From: Isoetes taiwanensis | Taxonomy: Eukaryota > Streptophyta > Lycopodiopsida > Isoetales > Isoetaceae | Assembly (NCBI GenBank): GCA_021234155.1 | Contig: JAJEKV010000104.1 | Coordinates: 3,149,985 to 3,213,984 of the forward strand | Length of the DNA: 64,000 nt | Reading direction: 5' to 3' | In this document: in pieces, positions 54,661 to 64,000 of the stretch | How positions within the stretch are numbered: the first letter of the stretch is position 1 | Layout: each line of letters starts with the position of its first letter | Notes under the pieces: model-generated | What the model was told of the DNA's origin: nothing | Seen by the model: the letters and a program-made list of their open reading frames with translations, nothing else | Databases searched by the model: none | Position numbers and translations under genes: made by a program

Positions 54661-57600
54661 TTTTTTTTGGCTTTTGGATGCTTAATGAATTCACAAAAAA
54701 TATCGTGCTATCTTCTCTACATCAATTTGAACGCATATCTTTAAATGGTCATTTCTTCTGGTTCAGTTATTAGATTAATGGGTATCCATTTGAAATTAAT
54801 GTTTCCATCTCTCAAGCTTAGGATCAAATCGTATTGCTTACAAAGGCATTTGATATGGTGGCGAGGTAGTAAGTTGTCTATGGCAGAACATGGCACGGTG
54901 ATGGGTGCTATGTGAGGTCCTGATGCATTTTTCATCATAACTTCTTGCCTGGGTGTCAAATTCTAGTGTTCGTTAGCAAGCTGTTGATGTGACCTTTCTA
55001 ATAGTTATAGTGTTTATACATTTCTTGAGTCTAGCTGGGCCAGATTGGGGATTTTTTAGTTTTGGCCACCATGGCAAACCACAGTTTGCCAGCTTCTGGT
55101 CACATTCTTCAACACATGCAGGTGATACTGCCACTTCTTCCTCTGTGTAGAAAATACATTATCCTTTTTCGCTTCTCAACTTACCAGATAATTCTCGCCC
55201 CAATCCTCTTGCTTTTGATCAAGTTGTTGTTAATATTAATATGGATTTGTAGCACATTTCACCTCTTTCTAAATCTGTTGATATCCCTTTGATACTTAAT
55301 TATGTAGATTAGCAAGCCACTTCCTTAGGCATAGAGGGAGAGCATACTGTGATGTCTGGACATGCTGCTCCTTGAACCTGGCATACTTTTGATTATGTGG
55401 CAAGGGTTTCATGTATGTCATTCTCTGATTAGATTCAGAAAGACGTCCCTGGTTCAACAAGGTTAGCTCATGTTGATGTTGCACTTCAGATATTATCCTT
55501 TGCCAGTAAAGATGAACTTAGTTCGATATTAGATGTGCTCAGAGCTAAACAAGATCAATGGCTTCCCAACTTCCCTCAAAAGACATGTTGTATGCAACAT
55601 GTTGTATGCAGCATATTGTAGTCCCTTTGTCAGTGCGCGAGGTTCCTTTGGTTGAGATTAATCATGAATCTCATCCTAAATGTGCAGAGAACTGGCAATA
55701 CACTCTATTATTGGTTACTATACTAGTGGACTTTTTGATTATAATAGGCTCTAAATGTGTAGAGAACTTGGCAATACACTCTACTATTGGTTAAGTACTA
55801 GTGGACTTTTTGATTATAATAGGCTATCTCAATGGCCTCCTCGGCATATTTCTTGCATCGACCTAGCTGCATATTGGTCTTTTAGGCAAGGGCTGATAAT
55901 GTTTAATAGTGCTGAGACAGTAGAGAAATCGGTCTCTCCAGGAGTGGATCCTTTAGGTATTGGTTACATCCTCTACTAATATTACATGCTTGGCTTACAC
56001 TTTAGAACTCCCGTCTTAAACCTTCTACCAATATTATTTCATCTAAAGTTGAGCATGTTGTGACTCCCTCATCTAGGGTTGAGTGCCCTATAATTTTTTC
56101 TTCTGTAATTCCTATAACTGAATTGTCCACTATTACGTCCTCAATTATTGTACCTCCTACTATAGCTTCATCTTCCATTGTGCTATCTGCTCTTCCATCT
56201 CAATAGCCCTCTCTTCATGATGTGCCATTTAATATGTCGAACAATGGCTCAAGCAATATGGATGTGATAGAATCATCTTCTTTGAATCTAGTTGTGGCCA
56301 AGGCCATAGAAAATGACATTTCATTCAGATGTAATAGGAGCTATTGTGGCTTCATCTATGGCACCTTCTTTTGTATGTTAGTCTTTACCATCTCTATAGA
56401 TTCCGAAGACTCATGCAGAGAGATCATAGGCTGAAAGAGCAGCAAGCAGGCTGCTTCTGTCTTGCTAAAGTCAGAGCAGATCAAGAAGTATCTTCCTTCC
56501 ATTTCCATTGGAGTCTGCAGTAAGAGAGATTAGGCTGGGGTATGGCTGCCATGCAGGTTGTGATTTGGTAAGGGTCCTATTTTGTGTATTTGCCATGAGT
56601 TTTTGGTCTTCAGAATAGAGTTAAACTAGCAATTAGCGTGTGCTCATAGATTCTTGATGGCTTAGGGTCTCTGAGCTCTAGTTTCGTTAGGATCTTATCT
56701 TTTAGTTGCTGCTAGTGCATATGAATAGTAAAAGGCCTGATTTTTTACATAGGGTGACGCTTCCTTGCATTTCCCTGTGGTTTGGGCCGCACTCACTTCG
56801 GTGGTGTCTGCACTCATTGCAGTTCCTACTTGTAGTTGAATGAAATGATATAGAATGGAATAGCAGGTCTTATGTATCTCTTGCCTTTTACTGTTTTTAT
56901 GCTAGATGAACACCTTGAATATTCGGGCTATGTTCCTTTTGTATGGCTCTAGTTTGATGGCATAACTTATGATGTTTTCTACAGCTTGGGAGTTTCAGTA
57001 TCAGGTTTGTCTTTGCATTTTCATTTGGCTGGTGCGCTTCCTACTCTTGCAATAGCAAATTAGCAGAGGATCTGATGGGCTTTGAATTCATTAAACTGAC
57101 AGTTGAAGCCTACCTATTCTATATGGATGAATCTTTGTGAAAGTAATCATTTGCGCAGGATTTACAAGAAAATATTTTGGTGGGGAACTTCATATTGGAA
57201 ATCATGTTTCAAATGATGGTAAGTTCTATCTAGATGTGGATGCAGTGATGAAGTTGTCATTTACACTCTACGTTGGAGTTAGATCATTATATTTTATTTC
57301 TTTCAAGTGATATGCTGAAGCAACTATTCTTTTAGAATAGAATAGAATAGAATATGATTTTATCGTCCACGGAGAAGGATGTTCAGATAGGCCCGTGCTC
57401 TCTTGTCCCAGTCCAAAGAAGCTTTATGTGCTATTTCGATAATCTTCTGTCCCTAGAATGGCTACCTGCAATGTCAGGAGACGGGAGGCCCCTGATATAT
57501 GTGCACATGGCTCTAGAGGAGACAAGGCGGCTAGGGAGAGATTTTATGGGTTAGTTTTGGCACTTCGATCCTAGGGTAGTTTCGCATGGAGTGGTAGTTG

Positions 57601-57820
57601 GAAAAGAGGTAGAGCAAGGCTCCCATAGTATTCTGTCGTCACTTGAAACTGCTATTTTTGGGGCTTCATCGGGATCATTAAAAATAAAAATCTTACCCTC
57701 AAAAAAAAAAAAAAAAAAAGTTACGCTGAAGAAAGCAGCTAGGAAGAAGTGATCTTCAATAGTCATGGATGAGTTAGAGGATAGTCATACTACATGAATA
57801 TCTGAGATGTACATGTAGCC
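54661..57820. other. Repeat-derived DNA, possible LINE ORF1 remnant
   Basis: No intact gene is seen. A 75-bp tandem repeat lies at 55677-55750 and 55752-55826. Ser/Thr/Pro-rich broken frames (55990-56220) and the LINE fragment downstream suggest the N-terminal part of a second LINE, but I cannot prove it. GAATAGAATAGAATAG lies at 57336-57353 and an A19 tract near 57700-57719. Confidence 0.3.
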
Positions 57821-58300
57821 TTGCACAGATGGACATTTTCTCTCTTTGAGTTTAAGCTTGCCTCTCAGCTTATATTACTTGGTAGTATTGATATTTATCT
57901 ATCATCCTTCAAAAAGAAAGGGAGGGTAGCTAAGACTGTGTTTTATAATACACATGTTTATTTAATTTCAACCTTGGTAGCTTCTGTTAAAAAGTTCAAG
58001 GAGATTGTTGCTATTGTTTGTGACTTTATCTGGGGTGGTAATGAGATGGGAGCAGTTGTGAAGGTCTCTTAAAAGAAATGCTTACATCATAAATGTCAAG
58101 GTGGTCTGGATATGTTGGATGTTTTGTTGCATGGAAAGATTATTGCTTCAAAGTTCTTGTGGTGTGTCTTACAAGTTCTTGCATCTTTGGGTATGCAATC
58201 GTTGAGGCATTTTTTATGCTATTGCTCATGTCAGAAGTGCAGATAGAGCTATTTTGGGCTCCTTTTTTTTTTTTTCCCATTTGACTATTTATCTAATGCA
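57821..58300 (+). pseudogene. Second LINE ORF2 fragment
   Basis: It matches the RT-end segment of the first LINE: FYNTHVYLISTLV, then FKEIVAIVCDFIWGGNEMG, a stop after KVS, then GGLDMLDVLLHGKIIASKFLW. The first LINE has FNNTHLCIACTLL, HNFVWGGNEAS and a stop after KVA. Both have stops where a Trp is expected in active L1 elements. It is heavily decayed. Confidence 0.6.
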
Positions 58301-59400
58301 TCACCTTTCTTAAGGGTATGCTTAAGGCCTGGAAAATTGTCCTTCCATTGGTACAATTGGGTATGTAGCATCGTTTTCAGGTCTCTTAAAAATCTCCCTC
58401 CCTCCCTCCCTCTCTCTCTCTATTTCTTTGGGTTGGTCCTATTGTTTATATGCATTGCTCAAAAGCAATGGCTACGTGCAAAGTTCATACTTTTAAAGCT
58501 TGGTATCTGGATGTCCAACTTGGCCCATGGCAATGATTTCAAGATGTATAAGTTGAAACATTGCGATATATAAGGATTTGGGTTAGAGTTGCAAATCACC
58601 TTTCTTTGTTCATGAATGTTGGAATTTTAAGTCTATTTTTCCTCTTCTCATGGATAAGAAGTTAATGCATACTTGTTATCATTTTATTTCAGACATCATC
58701 TCTACCTCCTTCTCCCAAATGACAGTTTTAAGTGCCTCAACATAAATATGGTGGAAGAAGGAGTTATTATTTTGAATGGCTTTTGTCTCCTTATGCTTTC
58801 TTCATGCTCTAAGGCACTATGGGACATGGCACATCCTCATAAACTAATTCGAAAAATGTCTACCATCATTTACACTAACGCTACGTAACAAACGACCCAC
58901 CACAAAAGGAGGTTAATTCCCTTCTTTTTTTTTTTGAAAAATGCATTTTTTATACACCAATGAAAAATGATACAATGAAGCAATAGTTGGCGAGTGAGGC
59001 CTAAATCCTTTGTTATGCTTTTAGAATGCTAATAGTAGACTTCATATCGTCAAGTATAAATGCAACAAACACTAGACCAATTTCAACCAATCAATAAGCC
59101 AGATAACCTTTCAATCATTGGATATAAAAATTGCATGTTATGGCTTTGACAACACATGTTACGCCAGACAGATTTTGAGCCTTATGATGTCCACCTTTAC
59201 CTCAAGATTTGCATGATATTTTTGTTACAGCCTTTGTTATCGTGTTGTGCATTTTAATGTTGTTTATGTTTCACATTGTTTTCACGTTTGATCTTTCGGT
59301 GTATCTTGATGGGGCTATCCTATTCTACCATAAAGTTACTAATCCATATATTAATACCAGACCATTAGAATATTCTAGAGTGTGTCCAAGAATTGAATTT
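58301..59400. other. AT-rich DNA, no gene seen
   Basis: There is a (TCCC)n/(TC)n microsatellite at 58398-58424 and T-runs near 58264 and 58926. Nothing coding is supported. Confidence 0.5.
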
Positions 59401-59864
59401 ACTAATGTGGAATACCACAAAGAAGAAATAATTCATGCAAATAGAAAATGTGATTGTGATTGTGACTATGGTAGTAATTGAGAATGCACGAAAAAGTGTT
59501 GACAAATACATATGTAATGAATATGTTCAAGGCGAGGCCAGAACGAAATCAAGTGGACGGTGAAAGCGATTTGGGAATTTTGTTGCTACTTGGAAGGAAG
59601 TTGTTAGCACTAAGAGAACATATGCATGCATGCTACTAATGTGGAATACCACAAAGAAGAAATAATTCATGCAAATAGAAAATGTGATTGTGATTGTGAC
59701 TATGGTAGTAATTGGGAATGCACGAAAAAGTGTTGACAAATACATATGTAATGAATATGTTCAAGGCGAGGCCAGAACGAAATCAAGTGGACGGTGCGAT
59801 TTGGGAATTTTGTTGCTACTTGGAAGGAAGTTGTTAGCAATAAGAAAACATATGCATGCATGCA
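59401..59864. repeat. 234-bp tandem duplication, recent
   Basis: Copies at 59401-59634 and 59635-59864 begin ACTAATGTGGAATACCACAA. They differ by only about four substitutions and a 4-base deletion (GGTGAAAGCGA against GGTGCGA). Each carries a TGTGATTGTGATTGTGA microsatellite. Non-coding. Confidence 0.95.
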
Positions 59865-60069
59865 ACGAGTTATACACCGAGGCAAATAAGCTGAGATAGT
59901 CTTGCACAATTATGCAATAAGGAGAATAGAGCATACCATACGTGCACGAAATACTTACACACAATGACCATCTATACAAATCAATGCAAAAAGATAGATA
60001 GACAAGCCCTTATTCTTACACATATAGATTTTGGTAGATATTAAAAATTGTATTTATCTAATTTACTGT

Positions 60070-60246
60070 GTTGAAGCTCAAGTTGTATTTATCTAATTTA
60101 GTGTGTTGAAGCTCTTCTCTGCAGTAGCTTTAATTGCAATATACACCTTCATTTTTTTTTATGTTGAAGCTCAAGTTGTATTTATCTAATTTAGTGTGTT
60201 GAAGCTCTTCTGTGCAGTAGCTTTAATTGCAATATACACCTTCATT
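60070..60246. repeat. 93-bp tandem duplication
   Basis: GTTGAAGCTCAAGTTGTATT to ATATACACCTTCATT occurs at 60070 and 60163, nearly identical. Non-coding. Confidence 0.9.
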
Positions 60247-61172
60247 AAAAATATGGATATATACAAAGAATATCGTTACCATAAACTAGCAAATCTTTTA
60301 TCAATTTGATCAATGTGTGGTACTTTAGGAGCCATCGATTTGACATCTATAGAGAAATAACAAATGCTTCATATTTGAAAGAGAGGAGTGGTGTAAGATA
60401 GTGCTTGGCGTGGGATTTTGATGTGCTCGTAATTAAAGACGCATGGAAAATGTTCATCAACATAGATGCATTGAATGTGGAAATCGATGTCGCAAGAGGG
60501 GGATGGATTGGGATGTTGAAAGTGAGAGATTATTCCAGAATGCAGGTGATGTTTGAAAGAGAGTTGGAACTGTTGGCTAGGGGCAAGGGAGTTGGGGAGC
60601 AAGTTCCCAGGGCTTCGGCAGTCGACGGCAGGCAAGAGCGGGTCAAAGACTGCCGACTGCTTGACCTACCCTTACAATAATGACTCACACCACACCGACT
60701 TTGCTTTGTTGGGTCCTTCCCCCAACCATTTTAGAGTCAATTCTTCGATGTATGAACCACACCACTCCAACATTGCTTTGTTGGGTGCTTCACCAACCAT
60801 CTTATATTGAACGCGACTTTGGGTGGCATCGGGCTTGAGATATGATTGTTGTAGGGCTAGTGTATCACCATGAGAGTCAAATTTGTGCAGCAATACCCTC
60901 TCCCAAACCCCGGTTATCGGCGTTATGACGTTAAACTTATGTATAGGCCAAAAAAAAAAAAAAAAGACAAGTCAACAAGACAAGTCTTGCACAACATTCT
61001 AACTAATATATCCACATGTAACAACATGGGAACAACGTAAAAAAAACGCGCAAAAGAAATGGTCACACACTAACCAACAAATCTAGGCCGTCGAATAATT
61101 GCCCAAGTAATTATTCCGGGGGCAAGGAGAAAAAAGAAGAACCGTCGGATCAAACGCATCTGCCGTGGCTTT
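60247..61172. other. Intergenic DNA upstream of ClpD
   Basis: A plus-strand frame at 60405-60680 (with MFERELELLARGKG) matches nothing I know. TTGCTTTGTTGGGT-CTTC occurs twice about 74 bp apart (60700-60795). An A17 tract lies at 60949-60965. The last 150 bases are probably the ClpD promoter. Confidence 0.35.
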
Positions 61173-61179
61173 ACGTGGC
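61173..61179 (+). promoter_or_regulatory. ABRE-type ACGTGGC box upstream of ClpD
   Basis: TTACGTGGCGG contains the ACGTGGC core bound by ABF-type bZIP factors. It lies 468 bases before the ClpD ATG. ClpD/ERD1 genes are known to respond to dehydration and senescence, so the site fits, but binding is inferred. Confidence 0.4.
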
Positions 61180-61640
61180 GGAATGAGGACGGGTGGACTT
61201 TACGGAGCTGGCTTTGATTGCGTCTCCTCCCGCACAAACAAAAGAGGGAAGAGTGAGACCGAAGTAAGAGAAGGGCACTCCGATTATTGTCGCATCCCTG
61301 TTCCTCGTTCGCCGGAGTTGCTGTTCAATCCAATTTCTTCAAACAGAGGTTTCGTTGCCGCCTTCTCTTCCCCAGCTTCCTCTTCCCTTCCTCTCAATTG
61401 GGGTCCTTGTAAATTCTTTCCCTTGTTTTGATTTGTATATGTACATGTTTTGTAACATCTTTTCTGGGTTTCAAGAATCAAACTCACCCAAGAATCCAAT
61501 CAAGGAAATTTGACTCTGATTCTCTCAAAATCGCGCAGAATTGTGCCAATCTTTGATTGGGTTCTAGGCTTCTGTTTATATTCCGGCATATTCTATATAA
61601 GGGATCTGTTGATCTGTGATTCCTGTTGTATATAAACTTC

Positions 61641-64000
61641 ATGTCTATGGCGTTGGACACTATGGCCTTAAATTTTGTTTCTGCAAATCAATTGCCTTGT
61701 TCAAGTGATGGGCGGCCTTCTTCTTCGAGGTGCTTCAACCCAGTAAGGCGGATTTCTTTGGCAAAGAGCTCTGTTGTTTATTGTAAAAATACGAGACCCA
61801 GAGGATCGTCTGCTTTGAAAACTTATGAAGGACTTAGAAGGGCGGGAAGTGTGGATGAGTTGAGCTCAATTTCTTATTCAGAGGGTTTTGAAGCTTCTGT
61901 TTCTCCCCAACTCAATTTTGTTCATAAAGCTAAGAAAGGCCGTTGTAGACGACTAGTGTTTGACGAATCCTATGGAGGTCCTTGTAGATGTGTTGCACAG
62001 GCAGTATTTGAGAGATTTACAGAAAGGGCGATCAAATCAATTATGTTCGCACAGAAAGAAGCGAAAAGCTTTGGTAAGGCAGAAGTAGGGACTGAACATT
62101 TGCTTCTTGGGTTAATTTCTGAAGAACAAGGTCGAGATGGGTTTCTTCGATCTGGATTGATGATTGAAAGGGCTAGGGAGGCTGTGAAAGGACTTCTGGA
62201 CGGGCAGCAAGGCACGTCTAATAGACCTGCATCTGAAATTCCATTCTCTCACGGTAGTAAGAGAGTGTTTGAGGCAGCATTAGACAGTTCCAAGAAGATG
62301 GGACATAACTATATCACCCCTGAACATATTGTCATTGCTTTGCTATTAGTGGATGATGGAGCTGCCAGTAGAGTTCTTGACAGGTATTATTTCTTGTTTT
62401 ACATTGGCTGAGTGATGAATTTCTTGTATTTCATTTACTTGTTTTGGTTCCATCAAGTATTAACATGCCGTTATTCAATCTATAGTCAACAGCTACAACA
62501 ACATGTCCCAAACATACAGTTAAAACTTGATTGGTTTGTAATGTAAAAAATAAAGTCCAGATCATTTAGGTACTGCTGTTTTCTTTCAGGCTTGGGTTGA
62601 AAAAAGACAAGTTGCAGGCAGAGGCAGTTACAAGACTTCAAGGAGAACTTGCCAAGGATGGAAGGAATCCATCCCCCCAATTAACTACACCACCAAAAGC
62701 TACAGCAGCTGCTACAACTTCAGGCAGACGCTCTAGCAGTAGAAAAGGTAATTTTTCTTCTCAATATTAGCAGCAAAGTCATTTTTTTCTGGATGTCAGC
62801 CTAATCTCTGATGGTTCTTGATTTGCAGAAAAAAGCGTCCTAAATGATTTCTGTTTTGATCTTACTGCCAAAGCAAGTGAGGGTAAAATTGACCCTGTGA
62901 TAGGGCGGAATAAGGAAGTTCAAAGAGTAGTCCAGATTCTTGCCAGAAGAACGAAAAATAATCCTATTTTGCTTGGGGAACCAGGAGTAGGCAAAACTGC
63001 AATTGCTGAGGGTCTGGCACTAAGAATTGCAAATGGCAATGTTCCGGATTTTCTTATTGTAATTTTCATGTTCCTATGCCCAAGTGATAGTAGCATTTTG
63101 CATATTTTGCTGGTTATGAACAATGGTTGTCTTTTTATATTGCACAGGGAAAGCGTCTAATGTCTTTGGATATGGGATTGTTGCTTGCGGGTGCTAAGGA
63201 AAGGGGTGAACTTGAAACACGTGTAACAAGCCTGATAGAAGAAACACGCACATCAGGTATGTGTGTTATTATGAAAGTCCATGATTGAGGCTGGCTTGTA
63301 TGATCTTTTAAACCTCAATTTCTATGTTTGGCAGGCAATGTTATTCTGTTAATCGATGAAGTCCACACTCTAGTTGGCTCTGGTTCTGTTGGTGGTAGAG
63401 GAGGAACCAGTGCGGGCTTAGACATAGCCAACTTATTTAAGCCTGCTCTTGCCAGAGGCCAGCTTCAGGTTTTTGTTTTTGACGGTTTAGGTCTTGCTTG
63501 GAAATCCATCCATAAATGCTTATGTACATCTCATTCAGTGTATAGGAGCAACAACCTTGGATGAACATCGGAAGCATATTGAAAAAGACAAAGCTTTAGC
63601 TCGTCGGTTTCAACCTATAATGGTCAATGAACCAAGTCAGGTAGTGTGTAAGTGATGGGAATTACAGTTCTTGCAGGAGAAGAGACCCGGTGAATTAACA
63701 TTGTGAATTTCTTTCAGGAAGACGCTATTGAGATTCTTTTAGGTCTGCGTGAAAAGTACGAAGAACATCATAAATGTAGGATCACAAGAGAAGCTGTTGA
63801 TGCAGCTGTGTACCTGTCTGCAAGGTATATTCCTGATAGACAACTCCCCGATAAAGCAATTGATTTGATCGATGAAGCTGGAAGTCGGGCTCGAATAGAT
63901 GCATTTAAACGGAGGAAAGAACAGCGGGTATCCATTCTTTCTAAGTCTCCTAACGAATATTGGCAGGAGATTCGAAATGTTCAAGCTGCACAGGAAGCGG
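61641..64000 (+). CDS. CLPD: ClpD/ERD1-type plastid Clp ATPase, N-terminal part
   Basis: Seven exons join in frame: 61641-62383, 62590-62747, 62829-63058, 63148-63256, 63335-63468, 63539-63640 and 63718 to the window edge. All introns are GT-AG. Residues 1 to about 110 are Ser/Arg-rich and weakly conserved, as in a chloroplast transit peptide. A double Clp N domain follows ([40 protein letters not shown]). The first AAA+ module has Walker [10 protein letters not shown] and Walker [10 protein letters not shown], with [10 protein letters not shown] before it and [17 protein letters not shown] after. The protein is a stromal Hsp100 chaperone that unfolds substrates for the ClpP protease. ClpD rather than ClpC is indicated by the diverged N-terminus and the [14 protein letters not shown] linker. 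I chose the ATG at 61641; 61647 is a second option in frame. The gene appears intact and runs off the end. Confidence 0.92.

Overview
The window is nuclear DNA from a land plant, most likely an angiosperm. It carries spliced, plant-type genes, including a plastid ClpD/ERD1-type chaperone whose GT-AG introns can be read directly. It also has plant-type mobile elements: a Ty3/gypsy element of the Athila kind, a Helitron, CACTA-like, LINE, SINE and hairpin elements. Most of the DNA is AT-rich and repeat-derived. I cannot name a species.

Layout. 0-2.3 kb: a promoter-like leader and a Gag-like coding remnant split by a 546-bp hairpin insertion. 3-3.6 kb: an intronless histone H3 copy (minus) with a poly-A tail. 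3.7-12 kb: tandem repeats, one orphan terminal exon, and AT-rich DNA. 12.1-13.0 kb: a three-exon TPR protein gene (minus) whose 3' end is tandemly duplicated. 14.2 kb: a Helitron 3' terminus. 20.5-26.3 kb: a decayed Helitron Rep/helicase gene (minus) with its own 3' tandem duplication. 27.7-29.8 kb: an SH3P (BAR-SH3) pseudogene split by an S-adenosylmethionine synthetase pseudogene. 32.4-32.7 kb: a structured, SINE-like insertion with a 16-bp target duplication. 36.3-49.3 kb: a GC-rich Gag-like gene on the minus strand, split by an 11.4-kb Athila-like element. 49.6-50.6 kb: two inverted-repeat elements. 51.5-58.3 kb: LINE remnants and a tRNA-type SINE. 59.4-60.8 kb: young tandem duplications. 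61.6-64.0 kb: the first seven exons of ClpD, running off the end.

Only ClpD and the TPR gene look like ordinary functioning host genes. The H3 copy is intact but is probably a retrocopy. The likeliest under-described biology is in the Athila-like element. Between integrase and the 3' LTR it carries a sense ORF of about 940 codons broken only by TAG codons, and a small Cys-rich antisense ORF with its own TATA box. The 257-bp structured insertion at 32.4 kb and the nested SH3P/SAMS gene copies also deserve checking.
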